In this document: in pieces, positions 15,193 through 23,130 of the stretch | Layout: every line of letters starts with the position of its first letter | Position numbering within the stretch: position 1 is the stretch's first letter | Origin: JAJPXC01 sp964510535 | Lineage (GTDB): Bacteria > Bacteroidota > Bacteroidia > Bacteroidales > Muribaculaceae | Length of the DNA: 64,000 nt | Direction of reading: 5' to 3' | Assembly (NCBI GenBank): GCA_964510535.1 | Contig: CAZECG010000014.1 | Span: 1 to 64,000, forward strand | Notes under the pieces: model-generated | Database searches by the model: none | Told to the model about the DNA's origin: nothing | What the model saw: the letters and a program-made list of their open reading frames with translations, nothing else | Made by a program: the position numbers and the translations under genes

Positions 15193-15206
15193 CGGTATAA
15201 TGGTTT

Positions 15207-15440
15207 ATGTATAGCACAATGAAGTACAACATTAGAGACATAATTGAGTATATAATTGCTTTGGTGAATGAGTTTGCCAAGCGATTTGGCTTGACCGAAA
15301 AGCAAGCCTACAGATATATTCGTATGTACCAGGGTGTAGCTTTTGTGGAACAAAATTATGGAATCTTCCATACGCTTGATTTTGATGAGGCTGTGGATAG
15401 CGTTGCGGTCTATTGTCGTAGAAAGGGAGGAAGATTGTGA
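15207..15440 (+). CDS. DUF3791-family small protein (probable antitoxin or partner)
   Basis: 77 aa from the first start, 73 from ATG 15219, which better fits the predicted transcription start. It is a small mostly helical protein. The segment EFAKRFGLTEKQAYRYIRMY (residues about 28-47) and the ending YQGVAFVEQNYGIFHTLDFDEAV match the DUF3791 pattern (helix, then a V-x-E-x-Y-x-x-x-H-T block). DUF3791 genes typically sit directly before DUF3990 genes, as here, with a 4-nt overlap (GTGA). The pair has the layout of a toxin-antitoxin module, in which this protein would be the neutralising partner; that role is inference. AT-rich compared with neighbours. Confidence 0.75.
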   Translation: MYSTMKYNIRDIIEYIIALVNEFAKRFGLTEKQAYRYIRMYQGVAFVEQNYGIFHTLDFDEAVDSVAVYCRRKGGRL

Positions 15441-15907
15441 TATTGTATCATGGTTCAAATATGGTTATCGACAAGATTGATCTTGAGATGTCTAAGCCTA
15501 ATAAAGATTTTGGCAAGGGTTTCTATTTGTCAGAGAATGAATCACAGGCAATGGAAATGGCGAACTTCAAATCAGCATTATTGGGCGGCGATCCTATTGT
15601 GACCAATTTTGAATTTAATGATTTGATAATGCAAAGTTCAGGCCTTCGCATAAAGATCTTTGCTGACTATTCAGAAGAGTGGGCTGATTTTGTGTTCGCA
15701 AATAGGGAGGGACAAGATGTAGAGCAGTATGATATTGTATATGGTCCTATTGCAAACGATAAAGTAGGATTGCAGATTCGTAAACTCAAGGATGGCTCTA
15801 TCGACAAAGCGGAGTTCCTTAATAGGCTTAAGTATATGAAAGGGATAACTTACCAATATTATTTTGGAACGGAAAAATCCATTCAATACCTCTCAAGATT
15901 ATGTTGA
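15437..15907 (+). CDS. DUF3990-family protein (ADP-ribosyltransferase-like fold, probable toxin)
   Basis: 156 aa, GTG start overlapping the previous stop. The N-terminal LYHGS (His5), the DFGKGFYLSENESQAMEMA block (residues about 24-42), the QYDIVYGPIANDKV block in the middle and FGTEKSI near the end (Glu146) reproduce the H...Y...E arrangement of ADP-ribosyltransferase-like enzymes, the fold to which DUF3990 has been assigned. If active, it would modify a cellular target with ADP-ribose from NAD. No secretion signal is present, so it should act inside the cell. Partner genes lie on both sides with overlaps of 4 and 7 nt. Clearly AT-rich, which suggests horizontal origin. Confidence 0.8.
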   Translation: MILYHGSNMVIDKIDLEMSKPNKDFGKGFYLSENESQAMEMANFKSALLGGDPIVTNFEFNDLIMQSSGLRIKIFADYSEEWADFVFANREGQDVEQYDIVYGPIANDKVGLQIRKLKDGSIDKAEFLNRLKYMKGITYQYYFGTEKSIQYLSRLC

Positions 15908-16125
15908 ACGCTGATTTTAACTATATGAAAGAGGCGTTAGCTGCCGACCTCGCAGAACTTCTTGCAAAGGACTTTGATATGACTATTACTGAGGCTCTTG
16001 ATGCAATGTATGGTTCCGAGACTTATTCAAAACTGTGCGATCCTAATACCGGACTGTATTTTCAAAGTTCACAGTATGTATACTCATTTTTGAAAAATGA
16101 GTTGTTGACGGCGAAGTTGGGATGA
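15901..16125 (+). CDS. Small protein of the DUF3990 cassette
   Basis: 74 aa, overlapping the DUF3990 stop by 7 nt and so made with it. The sequence is helical, with ALAADLAELLAKDFDMTITEA followed by LDAMYGSETYSKLCDPNTGLYFQSSQYVYSFLKNEL. I recognise the general layout (short protein ending in a GLYxQS-x-YVYxxL motif) as a recurring companion of DUF3791/DUF3990 genes, but not a named family. A role as second antitoxin component or chaperone of the putative toxin is a guess from position. Confidence 0.7.
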   Translation: MLNADFNYMKEALAADLAELLAKDFDMTITEALDAMYGSETYSKLCDPNTGLYFQSSQYVYSFLKNELLTAKLG

Positions 16126-16178
16126 TATTCAAATCTTATTTGCTGTCCGATAAAACTCCATAGCAACATAAAGTATGG

Positions 16179-16213
16179 CTCGAACTCTGAATTTATGATG
16201 TTCGAGTTTTTTT
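16179..16213 (+). terminator. Intrinsic terminator of the cassette
   Basis: CTCGAAC / GTTCGAG (7 bp, 14-nt loop) followed by seven T. It lies 54 bp after the last cassette gene and before the right direct repeat, so promoter, three genes and terminator form a self-contained unit. Confidence 0.85.
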
Positions 16214-16237
16214 GAATTGTACAAGCCCCCCCTCAGC

Positions 16238-16411
16238 CAATAAGCCAAGATTCATATTTGGAACTCGCGTTAATTAGGCCAACTTTGCAAAAGTGCCACA
16301 AATGACAGAATAGTTAAGTATGCAGATAAAATGTGATATATATGAATCTGCTTATTGAGCGGCGTCACTATAAAAAATGATTTGTCTCGTACAATTCATA
16401 TTTCAATGAAA
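16238..16411 (+). repeat. Direct repeat, right copy
   Basis: Near-identical to 15002-15178 and in the same orientation. Sequence similarity ends abruptly at AATGAAA, after which ordinary genome resumes. The pair could recombine and remove the whole cassette. Nothing else is recognisable between here and 16569 apart from a promoter box. Confidence 0.9.
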
Positions 16412-16488
16412 TTGCTCTTTGGGGATTCTTGCGCTTGTTTTGTTAGGCGGGGATCAACAAAAATTTAAGTTAATCCGTTTCTTTATTG

Positions 16489-16496
16489 TAAATTCG
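16489..16496 (+). promoter_or_regulatory. Putative -7 box for the DUF308 gene
   Basis: TAAATTCG in a T-rich setting, about 73 bp before the DUF308 start. It fits TAnnTT[T/C]G, but no -33 element is clear. Confidence 0.4.
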
Positions 16497-16569
16497 CGTT
16501 TAGGTTGCCGTCATAGTACCCCACTCGGACGTGGCGGTCGGCCGAAGATGACTAAAAAACAATAAGGTT

Positions 16570-17217
16570 ATGAAACGTAAGTCTGCGGTATGGTTGAGCG
16601 TGTTGCTGTTCGTCATAGGTGTCGCGCTGATTGTCTTGAACGGGCGTGATTCCCTATTGGGGACAATAGTTCTCATCGCGGGGATAATGTTTATAGTCCC
16701 GTCGGTAATCAATATGCTAATGCTCATCAATGAGTCCAGTCGTCGCAAGGCGGGTTCCCGCCGTCCTGCCGACCGCGGATTCGCGGCTCGCTGTGTCGGT
16801 TGGTGCTCAAGTGTCGGAGGGCTTGGTCTCGGAATCGCCATGTTGCTGACTCCCGGTACGTTCATCTCGATACTGGTCTATATATTTGCCGGTATATTGG
16901 TGGTTGGCGGCATATACCATTTTTATATCCTGTCCTGCGCATACCGTCCGATAATCTTTCCCGGGTGGCTTTACATATTGCCTGCTGCCTTGGTGGCTGA
17001 GGGTGCTGTCATCTTTTTCTCGGTTGTCAAGGACGATGTGCCCGCCGTGGTGCTGATGACCGGGATAGGGTTGGTCGTGTTTGCCGTGGCTACTTTTGTC
17101 GAGCTGTTGTCGCTTTACTCGTTTAACCGCAAGGAGGCTGCCGCCGCCAGAGCGTGCGAAACCGCGGAAAACTCGGCCGATGCGGTGGTTGCGTCGACAA
17201 AGCCGCAGAGTGTGTAG
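16570..17217 (+). CDS. DUF308 (HdeD-type) membrane protein
   Basis: 215 aa with about six hydrophobic segments arranged as repeated pairs, e.g. SAVWLSVLLFVIGVALIVL, TIVLIAGIMFIVPSVINML and ISILVYIFAGILVVGG. The repeated short helices with central glycines are typical of DUF308/HdeD proteins of the inner membrane. HdeD is linked to acid resistance in enterobacteria, and the function in Bacteroidetes is unknown. A basic linker (SSRRKAGSRRPADRG) lies after the second helix. It is followed after 42 nt by the first DUF1573 gene. Confidence 0.75.
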   Translation: MKRKSAVWLSVLLFVIGVALIVLNGRDSLLGTIVLIAGIMFIVPSVINMLMLINESSRRKAGSRRPADRGFAARCVGWCSSVGGLGLGIAMLLTPGTFISILVYIFAGILVVGGIYHFYILSCAYRPIIFPGWLYILPAALVAEGAVIFFSVVKDDVPAVVLMTGIGLVVFAVATFVELLSLYSFNRKEAAAARACETAENSADAVVASTKPQSV

Positions 17218-17259
17218 AATGAAGTGAAACATAATGTGTCAACAATAAATTTCCAATTA

Positions 17260-17670
17260 ATGAAAAGGTTGCTATCGCTTATCGCTGCGGTTTTACTGAC
17301 CGCCGCGGTCGCAATAAACGCCATGGGAGACGGGGTGGCCCACATCGATTTTGTCAAGAAGTCGCATGACTTCGGGACAATCGACGAGAAGGGGGGAGCC
17401 GTGAGGTGTGAATTTGAGTTCACCAACACCGGTGATGCCCCGCTTGCCATCATCTCGGCGACTGCGAGCTGTGGATGCACTCGTCCGATTTTTCCGAAGG
17501 AGCCTGTCAAACCCGGCAAAAAGGGCGTTATCAAGGTCACTTTTCTCCCCGACGGCCACCCGGGTGAGTTTACAAAGGATGTCAAGCTGCGCACTAATGC
17601 CAAGGGGCAGAAACGCGTGACGCTGAAGATAACCGGCGTAGTGGTCCCGGCTCCTAAAGAGAAAAAGTAA
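17260..17670 (+). CDS. DUF1573 exported protein, single domain
   Basis: 136 aa from ATG 17260, chosen because MKRLLSLIAAVLLTAAVAINA is a complete signal peptide; the frame extends upstream to a GTG at 17224 that adds no recognisable sequence. The mature part is one Ig-like DUF1573 domain: HDFGTIDEKGG, FEFTNTGDAPLAI, then ATASCGCTRP and the EPVKPGKKGVIKVTF strand pair. These domains are abundant in Bacteroidetes as periplasmic or surface proteins. Their function is not established; the SCGCT motif is invariant and may bind metal or form a disulfide. Paralogue of the next gene. Confidence 0.85.
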   Translation: MKRLLSLIAAVLLTAAVAINAMGDGVAHIDFVKKSHDFGTIDEKGGAVRCEFEFTNTGDAPLAIISATASCGCTRPIFPKEPVKPGKKGVIKVTFLPDGHPGEFTKDVKLRTNAKGQKRVTLKITGVVVPAPKEKK

Positions 17671-17707
17671 TCTATGTGCCACACTGTAACATTCATGACG
17701 TAAGCCG

Positions 17708-18790
17708 ATGTCAATAAAACGTTTGTTTCAACTATTTATCCTCATGGCGGCAACTCTGTCGGTCCGAGGCGAGCAGAACATTGAGTGGGCCGATACGGTG
17801 CACGATTTCGGTGCTATCGAAGAGAACGACGGCCCCGTGACGTGCGATTTGCGATTTGTCAACCGCGGCGAAAGTCCAGTTGCGGTTGTCACCGCCCGCG
17901 CGAGCTGCGGGTGTACCACCCCTAAATATTTGACGGCTCCTGTCGCTCCCGGCGACACCGGCGTTGTCGAGGTGACGTTTGACCCTACCGGTCGTCCAGG
18001 CCGTTTCAACAAGAATGTCAGAGTCGAGACGAGTGATGGCCATGGCGACCTGCTGCGCTCGTCGTTGCGCATCAAGGGGGTAGTTGTCGGCGCGTCCAAT
18101 ACCGTGCGTTCGCGTTATCCCATCGATGCCGGAGCGGTGAGGCTGTGTGTGTCGACCGCGGTTTTTGGCGAGGTGCTGAAGACTCGCGACAAGGTTTGCT
18201 ACATTGAATGTTACAACTCCTCGCGCGACACAGTCATCCCCTATTGGGACAACTTGCCCCCCTACATAACCGCGCGTTCCCTCGGCAGCAAAGTCGCGCC
18301 GGGTGAGCAAAAGACATTCACGCTCTATTTCTCAGGCCCTAAAGCGCCTCTCTACGGCATTGTGACCGATAGCCTTGCGTTTTATGCCGACAAGGGAGCG
18401 GCGCCTGTGACGATTGATGCGGTCGCCATGGTTAAGGAAGACTTCTCGCGCCTGACCCCAGGGGCGAGAGCAAATTCACCCGAAGTCAAGATTGAACCGG
18501 AGATTGTCGATTTCGGCAAACTTGACTCTCAGTCGCCATCGGTCAGCCGTACGTTTGAGATAGTCAACCGCGGTCATGACCATCTTCTCGTGCGGCGTGT
18601 TTATACCACCGACCGCGGGGTGAGCGTCAGCATAGACAGGGAGAAGGTGAAACGAAACAAACGCGCGGTGGTGACTGTTACCGTCACCCCTTCGCAGCTC
18701 CCTTCAGAACTGCTCAACGCCCGCATATCCGTAATAACCAACGACCCCCTGCGTCCCACCGTAGTTGTGAGGGCCGTGGGCGAAAGATAA
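17708..18790 (+). CDS. DUF1573 exported protein, multi-domain
   Basis: 360 aa with an N-terminal signal peptide (RLFQLFILMAATLSVRG). The first DUF1573 domain (about 25-125) carries HDFGAIEENDGP, ASCGCTTP and VAPGDTGVVEVTFDPTG, close to the preceding protein. A second Ig-like region at about 140-235 lacks the SCGC motif. A third (about 255-355) begins VDFGKLDSQSPSVSRTFEIVN and ends with the ISVITNDPLRPTVVVRAVG strand typical of the family. Only 37 nt separate it from its smaller paralogue, so the two are probably co-expressed. Likely an exported scaffold or binding protein. Confidence 0.82.
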   Translation: MSIKRLFQLFILMAATLSVRGEQNIEWADTVHDFGAIEENDGPVTCDLRFVNRGESPVAVVTARASCGCTTPKYLTAPVAPGDTGVVEVTFDPTGRPGRFNKNVRVETSDGHGDLLRSSLRIKGVVVGASNTVRSRYPIDAGAVRLCVSTAVFGEVLKTRDKVCYIECYNSSRDTVIPYWDNLPPYITARSLGSKVAPGEQKTFTLYFSGPKAPLYGIVTDSLAFYADKGAAPVTIDAVAMVKEDFSRLTPGARANSPEVKIEPEIVDFGKLDSQSPSVSRTFEIVNRGHDHLLVRRVYTTDRGVSVSIDREKVKRNKRAVVTVTVTPSQLPSELLNARISVITNDPLRPTVVVRAVGER

Positions 18791-18815
18791 CCTAAATAAA
18801 ACTTCAATACCATTA

Positions 18816-19925
18816 GTGATGGAACATCCCGAAAACGATGATAAATACATTGGCCTGACCGTCAATAGCGGAGTGAACCAGCCCCCGGTAGTCAACCCCT
18901 ACATGACCCGCCGCAAACGCCGTCCCATGCCCACCGCCGGCGAGTTTGTCGAGGGCATCCTCAAAGGAGATGTGTCGATGTTAAGCCGTGCGGTGACGCT
19001 TGTCGAGAGCGTGTCGCCCGACCATTACGCTCTGGCTCAGGAAGTCATCGAGAAATGCCTGCCACACTCCGGCAATTCGCGCCGCATAGGCATAACAGGT
19101 GTGCCCGGAGCGGGTAAATCGACGTCTATCGACGTTTTCGGCCTTCATGTGCTGAAACAGGGGGGCAAGCTTGCCGTGCTCGCGATAGACCCGTCGAGCG
19201 AGCGCACCAAAGGGAGCATCCTCGGTGACAAAACACGCATGGAAAAGCTCTCTGTTCACCCCTCGGCTTTCATCCGCCCCAGCCCATCGGCGGGGTCGCT
19301 TGGCGGCGTGGCTCGAAAGACGCGTGAAACCATCGTGCTTTGTGAGGCCGCCGGTTACAACAATATCTTCGTCGAGACTGTCGGGGTGGGGCAGAGTGAG
19401 ACCGCCGTACATTCGATGGTCGATTTCTTCCTGCTGATACAGCTCGCAGGCACCGGCGACGAGCTTCAAGGTATAAAGCGCGGTATCATGGAGATGGCCG
19501 ACGGAATCGTCATCAACAAGGCCGACGGCGACAATATCGGACGTGCCCAATTGGCGCAGGCGCAGTTTAAGAGCGCGCTGCATCTGTTCCCGCCGACAAC
19601 CTCGGGGTGGATGCCCGAAGTGCTGTGCTATTCAGGCTATTATGAACTCGGCATTCCCGAAGTGTGGGCCATGATTGACCGCTACTTTGAGTTTGTCAAA
19701 GGCAACGGCTATTTTGAGCGCAAGCGTCAAGAGCAGGCGCGCTACTGGATGTATGAGACAATCAACGAGCGTCTGCGCAGCGCGTTCTACGACAATCCAC
19801 AGGTGGAGTCCATGCTCGCCGACCGCGAACGGCTCGTGCTCGACAACCGTCTAAGCTCGTTCATAGCCGCCCGCGAAGTGCTTAATTTCTATTTTGACAA
19901 TCTCGCCGGGAACAAAGCGAAGTGA
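18816..19925 (+). CDS. meaB: Methylmalonyl-CoA mutase-associated GTPase MeaB
   Basis: 369 aa. A G3E-type P-loop GTPase that loads and protects the cobalamin enzyme methylmalonyl-CoA mutase, part of the succinate-to-propionate route. Motifs: GVPGAGKST (Walker A, about 92-100), the AIDPSSERTKGSILGDKTRM block with the metal-binding aspartate, VETVGVGQSE (switch/Walker B region) and NKADGDN for guanine recognition. The N-terminal helical arm and the C-terminal dimerisation helix are complete. The mutase subunits themselves are not in the window. It begins 25 nt after the DUF1573 gene. Confidence 0.95.
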   Translation: MMEHPENDDKYIGLTVNSGVNQPPVVNPYMTRRKRRPMPTAGEFVEGILKGDVSMLSRAVTLVESVSPDHYALAQEVIEKCLPHSGNSRRIGITGVPGAGKSTSIDVFGLHVLKQGGKLAVLAIDPSSERTKGSILGDKTRMEKLSVHPSAFIRPSPSAGSLGGVARKTRETIVLCEAAGYNNIFVETVGVGQSETAVHSMVDFFLLIQLAGTGDELQGIKRGIMEMADGIVINKADGDNIGRAQLAQAQFKSALHLFPPTTSGWMPEVLCYSGYYELGIPEVWAMIDRYFEFVKGNGYFERKRQEQARYWMYETINERLRSAFYDNPQVESMLADRERLVLDNRLSSFIAAREVLNFYFDNLAGNKAK

Positions 19926-20026
19926 CCCGTTTCAGCTAATCGGCGTTATTATATTAACCGGGGTATGACGGGGCGGCTTAACCATCAGTTCCACCCTCCC
20001 GAAAAGCCCCAAAACTAAAAACAATT

Positions 20027-20362
20027 ATGGAATCAACCCGCCAAGCAAAAATCGCACGTCTGCTCCAGAAAGAGCTGAGCGAGATATTCCGTCAGCAGAC
20101 GGCCAAGACCCGCGGCACCATCGTGTCGGTGAGCACCGTGCGTGTGTCGCCCGACCTCAGCATCGCTAAGGTATACCTTTCGGTGTTCCCCTCGGACAAA
20201 GCGCAAGAGATACTTGAAAACATCAAACGCACGTCGAAGACTGTGCGATATGACCTTGCGCAGAAAGTGCGTTTCCAGTTACGCAAGACCCCCGAGCTGG
20301 CGTTTTATCTCGACGACACGCTCGATTATCTCGAAAATATTGACCATCTCTTGCAGAAATAG
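20027..20362 (+). CDS. rbfA: Ribosome-binding factor A
   Basis: 111 aa, single KH-like domain. RQAKIARLLQKELSEIFRQQ is the N-terminal helix of the family. VSTVRVSPDLSIAKVYLSVFPSD forms the central strands, and LRKTPELAFYLDDTLDYLENID is the conserved end. It matures the 5' region of 16S rRNA during 30S assembly and is needed at low temperature. 14 nt separate it from the permease gene downstream, an order (rbfA, then LolC/E-like permease) common in Bacteroidales. Confidence 0.94.
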   Translation: MESTRQAKIARLLQKELSEIFRQQTAKTRGTIVSVSTVRVSPDLSIAKVYLSVFPSDKAQEILENIKRTSKTVRYDLAQKVRFQLRKTPELAFYLDDTLDYLENIDHLLQK

Positions 20363-20376
20363 GGGGGCTGCGCACG

Positions 20377-21618
20377 ATGCTTGAGCTGAGAATCGCCCTG
20401 CGTTATCTCTTTTCCAAGAAAACCCACAACGCTGTCAATATCATCTCCATGATATCAGTGGCGGGAGTCGCCGTGGCAACCGCCGCCATAGTGGTGGTGT
20501 TGTCGGTGTTCAACGGTTTTGAGCGTCTGGCTCTCGACCAGATGTCGGTTATCAGTCCACCACTTTCGGTGGTGCCGTCGGCAGGAAAGGCCATATCTGA
20601 TGCCGACTCCTTGGTCACGAGCATAGGGCGTCTTGTGCCGGGTGCCGCAGTGATTCCGACTGTTACCGAACAAGCATTAGCCGTTGTCGGCGGCAGGCAG
20701 AAACCCGTTGAAATAAAGGGTGTCACTCCCGCGTGGTTTGCCGTCACCGGTCTTGCCGGCTACGCAATTGACGGTCAAATGAGCAATGGGGGAAGCGAGG
20801 GCCCTTGGGCCTATGCCGATATGAGTGTCGGCGTAGCCGTAGGTCTGCGCGCCCACCCCGGAGCCTATGAATTTCTAAACATCTACGTCCCCCGGCGTTT
20901 GGGACGCATCAACCCCGCCAACCCGTACGCCGCGTTTCGGGGCGATTCGCTTGTCGTGGCGAGTGTGTTTCAGACGGGTCATGCCGGCCATGACGAGAAT
21001 CTTGTAGTGATGCCGCTTGACCGGGTCCGCCGTCTGCTCGACTACGATAGCGAGGCTACATCAATCGAGGTTTGGACCGATGGCGACCTTGACAGGCTCG
21101 CCACCGCCATCGAGGCATTGTCGCCGGGAAACATCCGTGTCCTCGACCGCATGAAACAGGAGAGGCATACATTCGCCATGATTTCAATTGAAAAATGGAT
21201 AACTTTTCTGATGCTCTCGTTCATTTTGCTGATAGCCTCGTTCAATATCATCTCGACGCTCTCGCTTCTTGTCATAGAGAAAGAGGGGAACCTTGCCGTC
21301 ATGAGGGCGATGGGTGCCACTGAGAGACAAGTGTCGGGGGTATTCTCAATTGAGGGGTGGCTCGTCAGCTTGAGCGGTGGCATGGCCGGAGTGCTCATCG
21401 GGTCGGCTATGACGCTCGCCCAGCAATGGGGCGGTTTCGTGAAACTTGGCGGCGATGCGTCGACGTTGGTTATTGATGCCTATCCGGTGGAGTTGCGCCT
21501 TGCCGACATCCTTGTCGTCATCGGGCTTGTAGCGGTCATCGGTTTGGCCGCAGCCACATTGACCACAGCCATCAACCGCCGTAAGTTCAAAAGCACCGCC
21601 TCGCGTCCAATGGAATAG
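20377..21618 (+). CDS. LolC/LolE-like FtsX-type ABC transporter permease
   Basis: 413 aa. The N-terminus LELRIALRYLFSKKTHNAVNIISMISVAGVAVATAAIVVVL (given here in outline: amphipathic start, then first membrane helix) is the LolC/E signature. A large periplasmic domain follows at about 50-270. Three membrane helices (about 272-300, 320-345 and 370-395) include SFNIISTLSLLVIEKEGNLAVMRAMGAT, the coupling-helix region. With a LolD-type ATPase it would release lipoproteins from the inner membrane; the ATPase is not adjacent. It is the last gene of the plus-strand block and converges with the flippase gene. Confidence 0.88.
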   Translation: MLELRIALRYLFSKKTHNAVNIISMISVAGVAVATAAIVVVLSVFNGFERLALDQMSVISPPLSVVPSAGKAISDADSLVTSIGRLVPGAAVIPTVTEQALAVVGGRQKPVEIKGVTPAWFAVTGLAGYAIDGQMSNGGSEGPWAYADMSVGVAVGLRAHPGAYEFLNIYVPRRLGRINPANPYAAFRGDSLVVASVFQTGHAGHDENLVVMPLDRVRRLLDYDSEATSIEVWTDGDLDRLATAIEALSPGNIRVLDRMKQERHTFAMISIEKWITFLMLSFILLIASFNIISTLSLLVIEKEGNLAVMRAMGATERQVSGVFSIEGWLVSLSGGMAGVLIGSAMTLAQQWGGFVKLGGDASTLVIDAYPVELRLADILVVIGLVAVIGLAAATLTTAINRRKFKSTASRPME

Positions 21619-21684
21619 AGCCGTTGATATAAACTCGCCTTAGACGTCGGTGTAGATGACGGGAAAAGCGGCTTTTGGCTTTGG

Positions 21685-23130
21685 TCAGTGTTTCAGCATC
21701 GGGCGTAGGTGGCGATAAGAGAAGATGAGGGTCGCGCAGGTTACAAGAGCTGGAATCACCCATCCGACGTTGAGCGACAGGATGGTTGTGATGGTGCAAA
21801 CGGTCATTGCCGCCGCTGCAAGGAGAATAGCTCGGCGGTTGACGGTCATCTTGTATCGGCGGTAGTAGACTATGGCGACAATGACGGTGTAGAGCAGATA
21901 CCAGACGATGTATGATGCGCCGAGACCGCTTAAACCCCATAGCCGGTAGAAGCTGATGTTGAGTGCTACACACAGCACGGCACTGAGGCTCTCGGTGATG
22001 AAGAACACGCGTCCGTCGCCTCGTGCGAGCATAGTGAAAGCCATGCACCATGACACCGCGCGGAGTATAGTCCCGACTATTCCCCACGATATGAACGGTA
22101 TGATGGTTTCAAATTCCGGCGAATACAGAATGGCTACGATGGGTTTGGCGAGAGTTATGAAACTGCACACAATCGGCAGCAATACCCATAGGACTATCCC
22201 CATCTCATGCGAGACGTAGACCGATGTCCTGTGGGCCGATTGCTCCACACTTGCGAGCCGCGGGTAAAATTCCATGGCGATGGCGGTGAATACGAGGCCG
22301 ACGTAGCGGTTGAACAGGGTGTACCCCGCCTGATAATAGCCGACAACGGTTGTGTCGGCGGTGATGTTGAGGTAGGAGACGAAGATGTATGAGGCGAGCA
22401 TCCCGATGAATACCGACAGTGTCATATAGAAACCGAGGACTATGAATCCGCGGCCGGTTGTGAGGGTCTCTTTTAACGTGACCGGGTTGTCGGGCTTCGC
22501 AGTGGGAACGCGGTAGATGGCTGCGGTTACGCATCCGACCGCGGCGTATGCTATGATTGACGGCACTATGCTGTCGATGCGCCACCAGTAGTACATCGGT
22601 ATTGAAATGAGTAGGCCGCCTATGGCCCCCCATAGTGATGATACGGCGAGCCGGCGCAGCTTTTTGGCTCCCTGCATGATAGCTTGTTCGCCGCCGGTGA
22701 GCGATGTCAGCAACAGAGCTACCGACAGGACTACAAATCCGCCGGTGTGGTCGGCATCGTCAAATGACAGGCGGCTCAGCAACGGGGCGCAGGCTAAGGT
22801 GACGACGGCACCAAGCAGTCCGAGCATCCATGACCATCGCCTGATTGCGATTGCGATGATTGTGAATCTTGAATGGGAGGCCCCGGCGATGTCGCGCACC
22901 GCGCTGTTGCGCATACCGAGCTGTGAGATTGTGGCTATCATCTCCAAGGCTGAGTTGTATATTCCGAATAAGCCGACACCTGCCGCCCCTATCCACACCG
23001 CCACGAGTTTGACGCGGATGATTGAACAGAGAATCTGCACCACTTGCAGCCCGCCGAACACGCTCATGGCGCGTAGTGCGATTGATGTCACGCCGGTGTT
23101 GCGGCGTCTGTCGTCGGTCATCGTAGCCAT
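21685..23130 (-). CDS. O-antigen/polysaccharide flippase (Wzx-like MATE-superfamily protein)
   Basis: 481 aa with about 12-14 membrane segments. The first helix region RAMSVFGGLQVVQILCSIIRVKLVAVWIG (residues about 21-49, shown in outline) and the GVGLFGIYNSALEMIATISQLGMRNSAVRDI block are typical of O-antigen translocases (RfbX/Wzx). Such proteins flip undecaprenyl-linked repeat units across the inner membrane. Glycosyltransferases are not adjacent, so the glycan is unknown; one lone glycosyltransferase lies at 52 kb. The start overlaps the end of the EnvC-like gene by 13 nt. Confidence 0.87.
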   Translation of the reverse strand: MATMTDDRRRNTGVTSIALRAMSVFGGLQVVQILCSIIRVKLVAVWIGAAGVGLFGIYNSALEMIATISQLGMRNSAVRDIAGASHSRFTIIAIAIRRWSWMLGLLGAVVTLACAPLLSRLSFDDADHTGGFVVLSVALLLTSLTGGEQAIMQGAKKLRRLAVSSLWGAIGGLLISIPMYYWWRIDSIVPSIIAYAAVGCVTAAIYRVPTAKPDNPVTLKETLTTGRGFIVLGFYMTLSVFIGMLASYIFVSYLNITADTTVVGYYQAGYTLFNRYVGLVFTAIAMEFYPRLASVEQSAHRTSVYVSHEMGIVLWVLLPIVCSFITLAKPIVAILYSPEFETIIPFISWGIVGTILRAVSWCMAFTMLARGDGRVFFITESLSAVLCVALNISFYRLWGLSGLGASYIVWYLLYTVIVAIVYYRRYKMTVNRRAILLAAAAMTVCTITTILSLNVGWVIPALVTCATLIFSYRHLRPMLKH

